Assembly: GCA_044225415.1 (NCBI GenBank)
Contig: JBGAIO010000002.1
Coordinates: forward strand, 1-64,000
Length of the DNA stretch: 64,000 nt
Reading direction: 5' to 3'
Source of the DNA: JALORV01 sp044225415
GTDB lineage: Bacteria; Pseudomonadota; Gammaproteobacteria; Burkholderiales; Burkholderiaceae_F
Shown here: positions 18,274 through 27,536 of the stretch, in pieces
Position numbering within the stretch: position 1 is the stretch's first letter
Layout: every line of letters starts with the position of its first letter
Notes under the pieces: generated by a model
What the model was told of the DNA's origin: nothing
What the model saw: the letters and a program-made list of their open reading frames with translations, nothing else
Databases searched by the model: none
Translations under genes and position numbers: made by a program

Positions 18274-18773
18274 ACCTGATGTATGCGATGTCGACCCCGG
18301 TGTTCGTGAAGACGCTGACCGCGCTCTCGGGCGTGCTGGACAAGGCGGCTGCGCATGCCGAGGCACGCAAGTTCAAGCCCGAGGTGCTGCTCGGCGCACG
18401 GCTCTATCCGGACATGTTCCCGCTGACGCGGCAGGTGCAGATCGCGTGCGACTTCGCCAAGGGCGCGGCGGCCCGGCTGGCGGGGCAGGAAGTGCCGGCC
18501 TGGGAGGACAACGAAGCGTCCTTCGACGAGCTGAAGGCGCGCATCGCGCGCACCATCGACTACGTGCAGGGCGTACCGGAAAGCGCCTTCGCCGGCAGCG
18601 AGTCGCGCGCGATCGAGATCAAGGGCCGCGACCGCACGCTGAACTTCACGGGCCTCGCCTATCTAGCGCACTTCGTGATGCCCAACTTCTACTTCCACGC
18701 GGCCACCACCTACGACATCCTGCGGCACAACGGCGTCGAACTGGGGAAGAAGGACTTCATCGGTCCGCTGTAG
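18270..18773 (+). CDS. DUF1993 family protein
   Basis: 167 aa. It starts with an ATG overlapping the SET gene stop (ATGA), so the two are probably co-translated. Sequence features such as MSTPVFVKTLTALSGVLDKA, LYPDMFPLTRQVQIACDFAKGA and NFTGLAYLAHFVMPNFYFHAAT fit DUF1993, a DinB-like four-helix family without a known reaction. No signal peptide. No metal-binding His triad as in active DinB proteins is obvious. Confidence 0.85.
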   Translation: MNLMYAMSTPVFVKTLTALSGVLDKAAAHAEARKFKPEVLLGARLYPDMFPLTRQVQIACDFAKGAAARLAGQEVPAWEDNEASFDELKARIARTIDYVQGVPESAFAGSESRAIEIKGRDRTLNFTGLAYLAHFVMPNFYFHAATTYDILRHNGVELGKKDFIGPL

Positions 18774-18791
18774 GTACCGCTGCGGAGAAAG

Positions 18792-19832
18792 GTGGACGAA
18801 CTCGGGCGACGTCATGCGGTCGAAAGCCCGGTGAAGCCGCTTCGTCCCCTCTCATTGCGCCGCTGGCTCGCCGCCGCGTCGGCCGCGCTGCTCACGCTCG
18901 GCGCGGTCGCGGGCTGCACGTCGATCGATGAGTGGCAGCGCCAGGCGATCTTCAATCCGGCGCGCGACAACCCGCGCTGGTTCAGCGAGCCGATGGCCGG
19001 CACCGAGGCCTACGACGTGCCGCTCGCCAACGGCGAGACGCTGCACTTCTGGTACGTGCCGCAGGGCGAAGCCCGGAGGCTCGACAACGGCGCGGCGACG
19101 GGCCGCCCCGAGCAAGCCGCGCCGCAGGGCGAAGCCCGGAGGCTCGACAACACCGCGCCGACCGTCCTCTACCTGCACGGCGCGCGCTGGAACCTCAACG
19201 GCTCCGTGTTCCGCATCGAGCGCTGGCACGAGCTCGGCTTCAACGTGCTGGCCGTCGACTACCGCGGCTTCGGCAGGAGCACCGAGATCCTGCCCTCCGA
19301 GGAATCGGCCGCGGCCGACGCGCTCATCGCGTTCGCCGAACTGAAGCGCCGCCAGCCCGATCCCGCCCGCCGCTTCATCTACGGCCACAGCCTCGGCGGC
19401 GCGCTCGCGATCGACGTGGCGAGCCAGGTACCACCCGACCAGCTCGCCGGCCTGATCATCGAGGCGACATTCACGTCGATTCCCGACCTGCTGCGCGGGA
19501 TGCGCTATGGCTGGGTGCCGGGCATCGGCCTGGTGGTGACGCAGACCTTCGATTCCGGTGCGCGCATCGCCAGCGTGCACGTGCCGCTGCTGATCCTGCA
19601 CGGCACGGCCGACAGCATCGTGCCGCACACGATGGCCGACGAGCTGTACGAGCGCGCCGGCAGCCGCACCAAGCAGCTCGTCAAGCTCGACGGCGGAACG
19701 CATTCCGGCTGGCGCAGCAACGCCGCGGAGTATCGCGCCGCCGTGCAGGCCTTCGTGCGCGCGGCGGCGCAGGGGACGGCGGCCGGCGCCGCCGGCGCGA
19801 CGGCCGGCAGCTCGGCCGTCGGCACGCCCTGA
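18792..19832 (+). CDS. Alpha/beta hydrolase lipoprotein with an internal duplication
   Basis: 346 aa from a GTG with GGAG four bases upstream; a GTG at 18831 would shorten the long N-region. A signal peptide ends in the lipobox VAGC, so the protein is probably anchored in the envelope. The hydrolase core has LYLHGARWNLNG, VDYRGFGRST, nucleophile elbow GHSLGG, an Asp in LHGTADSIVP and His in DGGTHSGW. A 31-bp sequence encoding PQGEARRLDN occurs twice, 63 bp apart, so 21 codons look inserted between the first strands. The C-terminus is an Ala/Gly-rich low-complexity tail. Substrate unknown. Confidence 0.83.
   Translation: MDELGRRHAVESPVKPLRPLSLRRWLAAASAALLTLGAVAGCTSIDEWQRQAIFNPARDNPRWFSEPMAGTEAYDVPLANGETLHFWYVPQGEARRLDNGAATGRPEQAAPQGEARRLDNTAPTVLYLHGARWNLNGSVFRIERWHELGFNVLAVDYRGFGRSTEILPSEESAAADALIAFAELKRRQPDPARRFIYGHSLGGALAIDVASQVPPDQLAGLIIEATFTSIPDLLRGMRYGWVPGIGLVVTQTFDSGARIASVHVPLLILHGTADSIVPHTMADELYERAGSRTKQLVKLDGGTHSGWRSNAAEYRAAVQAFVRAAAQGTAAGAAGATAGSSAVGTP
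19058..19151 (+). repeat. In-frame 31-bp direct repeat, 63-bp period, inside a hydrolase gene
   Basis: Copies at 19058-19088 and 19121-19151 are identical. Each contains the small palindrome GGGCGAAGCCC, which could fold as a hairpin. The period of 63 bp keeps the reading frame, so the protein gains 21 residues. Confidence 0.85.
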
Positions 19833-19916
19833 CGCAGGTCAGTTGCAGCGGGCGATTCCGCCCTCACCTGACCCTTCTCGAATGCCGCCCCTGCAGGCGC
19901 GGCGTACAGTCAACCC

Positions 19917-22406
19917 ATGGACACCCACGTCGCAACGATGCCTGTCGAGCGCGTCAATGGCGCGCGGCTCGTGCTGCCCGTGACGGGCATGACCTGCGCG
20001 AGTTGCGTGGCGCACGTCGAGAAGGCGCTGGCCAAGGTCGCCGGCGTGCGGAGCGTCGCCGTCAACCTCGCGACCGAATCGGCCGCGGTCGAAGGCAGCG
20101 CGCTCGATCCGTCGGCACTGGTGAAGGCGGTGGACGCCGCCGGCTACGCCGTCCCGTCGCAGTCGTTGCAGCTCGACATCGCCGGCATGACCTGTGCGAG
20201 CTGCGTGACGCGGCTGGAGAGCGCGCTGACGGCCGTGCCGGGCGTGCTGCGCGCCAGCGTCAATCTCGCCAGCGAATCGGCGCGCGTGGAACTGATCGCG
20301 GGCACGGCCACGGCGCGCGACCTGATCGCAGCCGTGCGTGCCGCGGGCTACGAGGCCACGGCCGCCACCGATGCGGCCGGCGCTGCGTCACCCGTCGTCG
20401 ATCGCACCGCCTCGCTGAAGCGCGACGCGCTCATTGCCCTGGCCCTGGCCCTGCCACTGCTCATCGGCACGCATGCCGCGCTGCTGGGCATCGACTGGCC
20501 GATGCCGGCGTGGCTGCAGTTCGCGCTCGCCGCGCCGGTGCAGATCTGGTGCGCACGGCGTTTCTACGTCGCAGCCTTCCGCGCGGTGCGCGCCGGCACC
20601 GGCAACATGGATCTGCTGGTTTCGCTCGGCACGCTGGCGGCGTTCGGGCTGTCGCTGTATCTGTGGCTCGTGGTCGGCGCGGAGCATTCAGCGCACGGCG
20701 CGGGCAGTCCGCATCTGTACTTCGAAGCCTCTGCAGTCGTGATCGCGCTGGTGCTGCTCGGCAAATGGCTCGAGGCGCGCGCCAAGCACCAGACATCGGA
20801 GGCGATCCGCCTGCTGGCGGCGCTGCGGCCCACCGTCGCATTCCGCCTGCAGGGCGGTCATGCCGTGGAGGTGCCGGTGGAGGACCTGAAGCTCGGCGAC
20901 ATCGTCGTCGTGCGCAGTGGCGACCGTGTACCGGTCGACGGACTCGTGGTCGACGGCGCATCCAGCATCGACGAGTCGATGCTCACCGGCGAAAGCCTGC
21001 CGGTCGACAAGAACCCGGGCGATCGTGTCGCGGCAGGCTCGATCAATGGCGCCGGCCGCCTGGAAGTGGAAACCCGCGCGGTCGGCGCCGAGACGATGCT
21101 CGCGCGCATCATCCGCCTCGTCGAGGACGCGCAGGCTGCGAAAGCCCCGATCCAGCGGCTGGTCGACAAGGTGGCTGCGGTCTTCGTGCCGGTGGTGCTG
21201 GTCATCGCGGCGCTCACCGTCGCAGGCTGGCTGCTGGCCGGTGCGCCGCTGGAAACCGCGCTGATCAACGCCGTGTCGGTGCTGGTGATTGCGTGTCCGT
21301 GCGCGCTGGGTCTGGCCACGCCCGCGGCGATCATCGCCGGCACCGGGGTCGCCGCGCGCCACGGCATCCTGATCAAGGACGCGCAGGCGCTGGAACTCGC
21401 GCGCCGCATCGACGTCGTCGCTTTCGACAAGACCGGTACGCTGACGGTCGGCAAACCGCGCGTGGTGGCGCTGCAGGCGCAGCCGCTCTTCGATCCGAAG
21501 GACGTGCTCGCGCTGGCTGAAGCCGTCAACGCGGGCAGCAATCACCCGCTGGCGGCGGCCGTCCGCAGCGCGATGGCGGTCGAAATGGAACGCCATCCGG
21601 AAATGAACCGCCGCAAGGCGGTCGCGCACCGCGTGCTTGGCGGCCGCGGCGTGGTCGCGCGGCTCGGCGACGGCGACCCGCACCTGGCGTCGGCCGATGC
21701 GCAGGTCGAGCTCGCCTTCGGCAATGCGCGGCTGATGAAGGACTGGCAGGTCGACACCGCGCCACTGGCCGCGCGCGCCAGCGCGCTCGAAGCCGAGGGC
21801 CGCACCGTGTCCTGGCTCGCGCAGCGCACACCGTCGGGCGGCGAACTGATCGGCCTGCTCGCCTTCGGCGACGAGCCGCGCGCCCATGCGCGCGCTGCGA
21901 TCGAGCAGCTCGCGCTGCTCGGCATCGACACGACGATGATCTCGGGCGACAACGAAGGCGCGGCGCGGCATGTCGCTCACGAGCTCGGACTGGCGCACTA
22001 CGAGGCCAACGTCCTGCCGCGCGACAAGGCGCAGCGCGTCGCGGCGCTGCGCGGCGGGAAGCACGTGGTGGCGATGGTCGGCGACGGCATCAACGATGCG
22101 CCGGCGCTGGCCGCGGCCGACGTGGGCATCGCAATGGGTTCGGGCACCGACGTCGCGATGAACGCGGCGGGCGTGACGCTGCTGCGACCCGATCCGCGGC
22201 TGGTCGCGACCGCCATCGAGATCTCGCGCGCCACCGTGCGCAAGATCCGCCAGAACCTGTTCTGGGCGTTCTTCTACAACGTCATCGGCATTCCGCTGGC
22301 AGCGTTCGGGCTGCTGAGTCCCGTGTTCGCGGGCGCAGCGATGGCGCTGTCCAGCGTCACGGTGGTGAGCAACGCGCTGCTGCTCAAGCGCTTCGAACCG
22401 CGCTGA
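19917..22406 (+). CDS. copA: Copper-translocating P1B-type ATPase
   Basis: 829 aa inner-membrane ATPase exporting Cu(I) from the cytoplasm. Two N-terminal heavy-metal-associated domains carry GMTCASC (Cys27/Cys30 and Cys93/Cys96). The transmembrane metal site is CPC (residues 460-462, in IACPCALGLATPAAI). The phosphorylated Asp is residue 504 in DKTGTLT; TGES, the HP motif (SNHPLAAAV) and GDGINDAPALAAADVG are intact. The final helices have NVIGIPLAAFG and MALSSVTVVSNALLL, typical of Cu(I) pumps. No CueR-type regulator gene is nearby, so control is not visible. Confidence 0.95.
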   Translation: MDTHVATMPVERVNGARLVLPVTGMTCASCVAHVEKALAKVAGVRSVAVNLATESAAVEGSALDPSALVKAVDAAGYAVPSQSLQLDIAGMTCASCVTRLESALTAVPGVLRASVNLASESARVELIAGTATARDLIAAVRAAGYEATAATDAAGAASPVVDRTASLKRDALIALALALPLLIGTHAALLGIDWPMPAWLQFALAAPVQIWCARRFYVAAFRAVRAGTGNMDLLVSLGTLAAFGLSLYLWLVVGAEHSAHGAGSPHLYFEASAVVIALVLLGKWLEARAKHQTSEAIRLLAALRPTVAFRLQGGHAVEVPVEDLKLGDIVVVRSGDRVPVDGLVVDGASSIDESMLTGESLPVDKNPGDRVAAGSINGAGRLEVETRAVGAETMLARIIRLVEDAQAAKAPIQRLVDKVAAVFVPVVLVIAALTVAGWLLAGAPLETALINAVSVLVIACPCALGLATPAAIIAGTGVAARHGILIKDAQALELARRIDVVAFDKTGTLTVGKPRVVALQAQPLFDPKDVLALAEAVNAGSNHPLAAAVRSAMAVEMERHPEMNRRKAVAHRVLGGRGVVARLGDGDPHLASADAQVELAFGNARLMKDWQVDTAPLAARASALEAEGRTVSWLAQRTPSGGELIGLLAFGDEPRAHARAAIEQLALLGIDTTMISGDNEGAARHVAHELGLAHYEANVLPRDKAQRVAALRGGKHVVAMVGDGINDAPALAAADVGIAMGSGTDVAMNAAGVTLLRPDPRLVATAIEISRATVRKIRQNLFWAFFYNVIGIPLAAFGLLSPVFAGAAMALSSVTVVSNALLLKRFEPR

Positions 22407-22424
22407 ACGGCGCGTGGCGCCGCG

Positions 22425-22835
22425 TCAGCCCGTGCTGGGCTTCCAGTCCTTGTCCTTCAGCTCGATGATGTAGGCGCGCGTGCCCGACCCGCCGATGTTC
22501 TCGACGGAGTGGGTCTCGGGTCCGGCATACAGCACCATGCCGGCGGGCACCTCCTTGATGGCGGTCCTGCCGTCGGCTTCGGTGATCCGGACCTTGCCCG
22601 GCGTCAGCGTGACCGTCACGTGCGCGGGGTGATAGTGCATGCCCTTGCCGCACACTCCCATGCCCGGCCGGCTCACGAAGTCCAGCACCCGCACGCGGTC
22701 GTTCTCCAGCGCGACCTTGTAGGAGCGCGGATCGCTCGCCACGGGGCTTTGCGGCCACGCGCGGTCCGTGGCGCCCACCGCGGCGAGCAGTGCAAGCAGC
22801 TGGCGGCGGCTCATCCGGTTCGTCGTCTCTTTCAA
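22425..22835 (-). CDS. Cupin-fold protein with Tat signal
   Basis: 136 aa if started at the TTG at 22835, which has a strong ribosome site GGGGAGG five bases upstream; an internal ATG at 22814 (129 aa) has none. The N-terminus contains SRRQLLALLAAVGA, a twin-arginine type signal, so the protein is probably exported folded. The cupin core has MHYHPAHVTVTLTPGKVRI and ETHSVENIG, giving likely metal-binding His residues. It is the last gene of the two-component operon and converges with copA with an 18-bp gap. Role unknown. Confidence 0.72.
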   Translation of the reverse strand: MKETTNRMSRRQLLALLAAVGATDRAWPQSPVASDPRSYKVALENDRVRVLDFVSRPGMGVCGKGMHYHPAHVTVTLTPGKVRITEADGRTAIKEVPAGMVLYAGPETHSVENIGGSGTRAYIIELKDKDWKPSTG

Positions 22836-22852
22836 TTCGTCCTCCCCGTTGA

Positions 22853-23632
22853 CTACATCTGACGGAAGCGATGGGTGTAGGCATCGCTTACCGCCAGTGA
22901 TTCCTGCCGGCCCTTCAGCCGCAGGTTGAGATTGCCGCGGTCGTCGCGCAGCACGCTGTCGATGGCGTTGACGTTGACCACGGTCGACCGATGGATCTGC
23001 CAGAACACGGATGGATCCAGTTCGTCCACCAGTTCCCGAACAGGTTTCTTGATCAGCGCCTCGCTGTCCGCGGTGACGACCAGCGTGTACTTGTTGTCCG
23101 CCTTGAAGTACAGGACGTCTTCGGTCGTGATGATGCGCACGGCGGCACCGCGGCTGGCATTGATCCACTGCAGGTAGCGGCGCACCGGCGCCGGACGCTC
23201 CTCGCTCGCGGAGCGCGCGACGCGACCCACGTCGACCGGTGTCTGCTTCAGGCGCGACTTCAGCCGCTGCACCGTGACGATCAGGCGCGCGGCATTGAAC
23301 GGCTTCAGCACATAGTCGACCGCGCCGGCCTCGAAGGCTTCGACCGCGTGTTCGTCGAAGGCCGTGATCAGCGCCACGTGGCAGCGGCCCGCCACCTGGC
23401 GGGCCACGTCCAGGCCCGACATCAGGGGCATGTGGATGTCGAGGAACGCCAGGTCCGGGCTGTGCGCCTCGATCGCGTGCAGCGCCGCCACCCCGTCGGT
23501 CACCTTCGCGACGATCGCCAGCTGCGGCCACAGCCGCGCCATCAGGTCGGCGAACTCGTCGGCCAGCAGCGGCTCGTCTTCCGCGAGGATGGCCGTCGGG
23601 GCAGCCCCGCGCGCGTTGTCAGGCGAGCTCAT
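22853..23632 (-). CDS. LytTR-family response regulator
   Basis: 259 aa. Receiver domain with acidic pair AEDEP, phospho-acceptor Asp in LAFLDIHMP, ITAF and LKPF. It is followed after an Arg-rich linker by a LytTR DNA-binding domain (IITTEDVLYFKADNKYT, FWQIHRSTVVNVNAID, LNLRLKGRQESLAVSDAY). Its start overlaps the end of the upstream kinase-like gene by 14 bp, so the genes form one operon: kinase (25890), degenerate kinase (24725), regulator (23632), cupin (22835). It is intact, unlike the pair at 5-7 kb. Targets cannot be seen. Confidence 0.92.
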   Translation of the reverse strand: MSSPDNARGAAPTAILAEDEPLLADEFADLMARLWPQLAIVAKVTDGVAALHAIEAHSPDLAFLDIHMPLMSGLDVARQVAGRCHVALITAFDEHAVEAFEAGAVDYVLKPFNAARLIVTVQRLKSRLKQTPVDVGRVARSASEERPAPVRRYLQWINASRGAAVRIITTEDVLYFKADNKYTLVVTADSEALIKKPVRELVDELDPSVFWQIHRSTVVNVNAIDSVLRDDRGNLNLRLKGRQESLAVSDAYTHRFRQM

Positions 23633-24725
23633 CGTTCAGTCTCAGTGTCACCTGGACGCGATCCAGCCGGGTGCGCACCTGCACGGCATCCGCGTCACCA
23701 TAGGTCTGCTGCAGGGCTGCGCGCACCAGTGCCAGGGCAGACTCCTGCGGCGTACGGGCGGACTCCACCGTCAGTTCGCAGCCGTCCGCCGCCAGCACAA
23801 CCGCCAGCTGAATCGGACCGCCCGCTGCCGCGCCCTGCTGAAGCAGGTCCGATATCAGCGGCAGCAGCACGCCCGGTGGAAAGGGCAGCTCCGCCAGTTG
23901 CGCGGGAAGGGCGACCTGCAGTTCTCCGGCCGACGGCCGCGCGGCGGCCACGAGCCGCGAATACTGGAAGGCAATGGCTGCTTCGCGGCCGAGGGTCGAT
24001 GCGTTGCTGTGCACCTTCGGCAGCACCGTTCGCAGGAAGACGATCAGTTCCTCGAGCAGCGCCTCGGCGCGCGGCGGGTCGGTCTCGTAGGCGTCGCGGA
24101 CGTGCTGCAGCATGTCGAACAGGAAGCGTGGATCGATGCGCGACTGCAGGGCCTGCAGCTGGGCGAGCGCGAAGCGTCGTTGCGCGGCCTGCTGCTCGCG
24201 CAAGGCCTGCCTCAGGCGTCCGGTGGCTGCGCGCTCCTGGTGGCTGCGGTGAAACTGCGTGGCGAGCAGCAGTCCCAGCGGAAACCACAGCGCGGCGATG
24301 GACAGCGAAATCGCCGGCGTCGAGAGGTTCACGCCGAGCTTCATCGCGGTCGTGTCCGGCTCGCCGAAGGCGATTCTCGCGATGGCGAACAACAACAGTG
24401 CGACGCCCATCAGCGCCGCCACGGCGGCATGCCGCCGCCAGCCGGTGACCTTCCAGCCGGCCGACCAGCGCGCGGCCAGGTACGTCACCAGCATCCACCT
24501 GAATGTATCGACCAGGTTGTGCCATGCATACAGTCGCGCGAAGCCCGGATCGAGCTCGTCGGCCAGTGCGAGCATGCCCAGCGTGTTCGATACCCAGATG
24601 CCGAGCAGGATGGCCAGCGCCGCGTACACGTCGCGCCGGTCGGCCAACAGCCTGTGGAGCACACGCGGCAGGCTGTGCACGGCCGGCCATGCGGTCGCGG
24701 TGGGACGTTCGAGCGCGATGGCCAT
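23619..24725 (-). CDS. Degenerate LytS-type histidine kinase (probable pseudokinase)
   Basis: 368 aa with four hydrophobic segments (AALAILLGIWVSNTLGMLAL, AAVAALMGVALLLFAIAR, and others) and the helical linker of the LytS/AlgZ kinases. The phospho-acceptor motif reads IDPRFLFDML instead of xxPHFLFNxL, so the catalytic His is Arg (codon CGC). The N box is LLPLISDLLQQG with Asp for Asn, and the usual DDGxG and GxGLxN boxes of the ATPase domain are absent. It is still full length and in frame, between an intact kinase and the regulator, so it may have become a sensory or heterodimer partner. That is inference. Confidence 0.85.
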   Translation of the reverse strand: MAIALERPTATAWPAVHSLPRVLHRLLADRRDVYAALAILLGIWVSNTLGMLALADELDPGFARLYAWHNLVDTFRWMLVTYLAARWSAGWKVTGWRRHAAVAALMGVALLLFAIARIAFGEPDTTAMKLGVNLSTPAISLSIAALWFPLGLLLATQFHRSHQERAATGRLRQALREQQAAQRRFALAQLQALQSRIDPRFLFDMLQHVRDAYETDPPRAEALLEELIVFLRTVLPKVHSNASTLGREAAIAFQYSRLVAAARPSAGELQVALPAQLAELPFPPGVLLPLISDLLQQGAAAGGPIQLAVVLAADGCELTVESARTPQESALALVRAALQQTYGDADAVQVRTRLDRVQVTLRLNDELA

Positions 24726-24732
24726 CGTCAAC

Positions 24733-25890
24733 CTACGACACGGCATGCACCGCCGGCGCGGCTGCGGGCCCGGCAACGATCTTCCACGGCAGTGCGATGG
24801 TCGCTGCCACGCCGCTCGGCGTCCGCGCATCGAGCCACAGACGCCCGGCGTCTCCGTAGAGCGCATGCAGCTGGCGCTGCAGATTCACGAGGCCCGTGCC
24901 GGTGCCGCTGCTGGGAGCCGCAGCAAAGCCGATGCCGTTGTCTTCGACGCGGACCTCGAGCACATCGCCGTGTCGGCGCGCGGCCACGACGATGTGCCCG
25001 CCGTCGCGCGTCAGGTCGATGCCGTGCTTGATGGCATTCTCGGCCAGCGTGATCAGCAGCATCGGCGGAAACTCGGCCGCCCGCAACGACGGCCCGACTT
25101 CAATGGAGAAGCTCAGCCGGCGGCCCATGCGCATCTGGAAGAGCTCCAGATAGGCGCGCACCAGTTCCAGTTCATCGTCGAGGCGCGCCGTTTCGCGCCT
25201 GAGCCTGGGCAGCGACGCGCGCAGGTACCGCATCAGGCTGCGGATGGCGCGCCCGCCGCTGGGTGGGTCGGTCTGATACAGGCGGCGCACGTTCGCCAGC
25301 GTGTTGAACAGGAAGTGCGGTTCGAGCTGCGCCTGCAGCATGCGCAGCTTCTGTTCGGCTTCGGCGCGCTGCATGCGCGACCGGGCGGACTCGGCGTCGC
25401 GCAGCGCGAGTCCGGCCTGCTGGGCCCTTCCGTACAGCTCGGCAATGACCACGAGCAGGATCGCCGGAACCGACAGCCGCAGCGCTCCGCTGGCGATGTT
25501 CAGCAGGGGCGGCGGACCTCCGATGAGCCACGCCGCGATGCCCCATGTCATTGCGAACGCAGCGACACACAGCACCGCAAACAGCAGCGGCAGTCGCCAC
25601 CACGCTTCCGGTTCGACAGCTTCGTCGACCAGCGTGAACGCCAGCATCATGACGGCCGCGATCAGCAGCAGCTCGGCGAAGTGCTGCAGCCACGCAATGC
25701 AGATTTCGAGCGGCGTGAAGAAATCGAACAGGTCGGCCTGTATCAGCAGGCGCAGGGAGATGGCCAGCGTGATCACCGTGACGATGCTCAGCCGCCGGCG
25801 GTCCAACGCTGCGATAACGCGGCGCAGGTAATGCGGGCGCGGGCCCGGACGCCCCGCCGCCTGCACTTCAACATTGGAACGGCCGACCAT
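24733..25890 (-). CDS. Sensor histidine kinase, LytS/AlgZ type
   Basis: 385 aa. Four hydrophobic segments (VTVITLAISLRLLIQADLF, FAELLLIAAVMMLAFTLV, PLLFAVLCVAAFAMTWGIA, ALRLSVPAILLVVIAELYG) precede a coiled linker and the His motif LEPHFLFNTLANVRRLY. The ATPase domain is complete: LLITLAENAIKHG (N box), EDNGIGF (G1) and GTGTGLVNLQRQL (G2). It is the first gene of the operon, with 7 bp to the degenerate kinase. It is divergent from the haloperoxidase gene across a 294-bp gap that should contain both promoters; no clear boxes were identified there. Confidence 0.92.
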   Translation of the reverse strand: MVGRSNVEVQAAGRPGPRPHYLRRVIAALDRRRLSIVTVITLAISLRLLIQADLFDFFTPLEICIAWLQHFAELLLIAAVMMLAFTLVDEAVEPEAWWRLPLLFAVLCVAAFAMTWGIAAWLIGGPPPLLNIASGALRLSVPAILLVVIAELYGRAQQAGLALRDAESARSRMQRAEAEQKLRMLQAQLEPHFLFNTLANVRRLYQTDPPSGGRAIRSLMRYLRASLPRLRRETARLDDELELVRAYLELFQMRMGRRLSFSIEVGPSLRAAEFPPMLLITLAENAIKHGIDLTRDGGHIVVAARRHGDVLEVRVEDNGIGFAAAPSSGTGTGLVNLQRQLHALYGDAGRLWLDARTPSGVAATIALPWKIVAGPAAAPAVHAVS

Positions 25891-26184
25891 ACGCCCCCGT
25901 CGCCCGGGACACGCCGCGACGTGCGGATTCTGCACCCGCAAGGGCCAGCCAGTGCATTTGGCCGACGGGAAAGCGAAATCGAGGTGTGGCTGAGGTGCCC
26001 CGCATCCACGCCGACAGGACGGGCCGTCGCAGGCAACCAACCCGAGAGCAAGGTTGGCACCACGATTGGCCGCGCCGGTCGCTGCGCGCCGCCGACGCTG
26101 CCCGGACGATCCTATCTTTGCCAGGCCGACCACGCGTCGACGGCCGCGGTTTCCACGGCCCCTTTTCACAGACGAGGTCCCGGA

Positions 26185-27522
26185 ATGACAATGCGTGACA
26201 CGATCCTGCAGTCTGAAAGGTACGCACCCTTGGCACCGCTGCTGTTCGTGATGCTGGCAGGTTGCGGCAGCAGCGACGATGCGGCGGCACCGCCGGCCGT
26301 AACGGCCGTACCCGCGCCCATCAGCATTCCCTACACGAACGGCGCGGCGACGCCGGCCAACCCGGTCGCCTACTGGAATCGCATCGCCACGGACACCATC
26401 AACGTGCCCGCCGCTGCGGCCGGCACGCCTGAAGAGCGACGGCCGGTCACGTTGATCGATCTGGCAACCGTGCAGGTCGCGGTTTACGACGCGGTCATTG
26501 CCATCACCGGGACGCATAAACCGTTCTCCGCCACGCCGGTGACCAATCCGGCCGGTGCCTCCCAGGAGGCCGCGGTCGCTGCGGCGACCTATGGCGTGCT
26601 CAGGGCCCTGTTCCCCAGCCGCACCGCGCAGTACCAGGCGGCGTATGACGGTGTCGTTGCCGGCCTGCCGGCGGACGATGCCACGACGCGCGGTCTGGCC
26701 GTCGGCAGCGAAGTCGCCATGCGCATCGTGGCGCTGCGCGCCGACGACGGCCGCTTCACGCCGGTCAACTATGCACCGGGCACCGGGCCCGGCAAGTTCC
26801 GCGGCGTGAATCCGGTCACCCCGTTCGCCCCGTACATCAGACCCTTCACGCTGACCAGCGCGTCGCAGTTTCGCGTCCCGCCACCGCCGCCTCTCGACAG
26901 CACGCTGTACGCGACGGACTTCAACGAAACCAGGTCGCTCGGCGGAGCGACCAGCACGCTGCGCACTGCCGAGCAGTTCGAGGCCGCGCGCTTCCACACC
27001 GAACCACCGCCTACGCTGCTGACCCGCAATTTCCGGCAGTTCGCCGTCGACGGCAGGTCCATCGCCGACAACGCCCGCCTGATGGCCATGCTCTGGGTCG
27101 CCCACGCCGATGCCAACATTGCGTGCTTCGACTCGAAGTACCACTACATGTACTGGCGGCCGACGACGGCGATCGCCGAGGCGGACACGGACGGCAACGC
27201 GGCCACCACTCCGGACACGTCGTGGGCGCCGTCGCTGCCGACGCCCAACCATCAGGAGTACCCGTCCGCGCACATGTGCCAGAACGTCGCCGCGGTCAAC
27301 GTACTGAAGTCGTTCTATGGGACGAACCAGATCAGCTTCACGTTCGGCAGCACCGTCACCGCGTCGACGCACGCGTATGCGACGCCCGACGCCATGATTG
27401 CGGAGATCGTGCTGGCGCGTATCACGGGCGGCATGCACTTCCGCAATTCAAACGTGCAGGGTGGCGCGCTGGGCGACAGCGTGGCCCGCTGGGTCACGGG
27501 CAACTACTTCCAGCCGCGTTGA
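26185..27522 (+). CDS. Vanadium-dependent haloperoxidase-type lipoprotein (PAP2 superfamily)
   Basis: 445 aa. Signal peptide with lipobox LAGC at about residue 30, so envelope-anchored. The vanadate/phosphate-binding residues of the family are recognisable: the Lys/Arg segment KYHYMYWRPTTAI, the PSGH-like motif EYPSAH (PSAH at residues 360-363) and the late His in GGMHFRNS. Family members oxidise halides with peroxide, but many bacterial homologues with PSAH-type sites have no measured activity, so 'haloperoxidase-type' is the safe name. Start chosen at the first ATG behind GAGG. Confidence 0.85.
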   Translation: MTMRDTILQSERYAPLAPLLFVMLAGCGSSDDAAAPPAVTAVPAPISIPYTNGAATPANPVAYWNRIATDTINVPAAAAGTPEERRPVTLIDLATVQVAVYDAVIAITGTHKPFSATPVTNPAGASQEAAVAAATYGVLRALFPSRTAQYQAAYDGVVAGLPADDATTRGLAVGSEVAMRIVALRADDGRFTPVNYAPGTGPGKFRGVNPVTPFAPYIRPFTLTSASQFRVPPPPPLDSTLYATDFNETRSLGGATSTLRTAEQFEAARFHTEPPPTLLTRNFRQFAVDGRSIADNARLMAMLWVAHADANIACFDSKYHYMYWRPTTAIAEADTDGNAATTPDTSWAPSLPTPNHQEYPSAHMCQNVAAVNVLKSFYGTNQISFTFGSTVTASTHAYATPDAMIAEIVLARITGGMHFRNSNVQGGALGDSVARWVTGNYFQPR

Positions 27523-27536
27523 TCGCAGGTTCCGGA

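Noticed and set aside
26185..27522. Acid phosphatase assignment
   Set aside because: PAP2 relatives are similar, but the spacing of the Lys/Arg, PSAH and His motifs and the ~445-aa length fit the haloperoxidase branch better.
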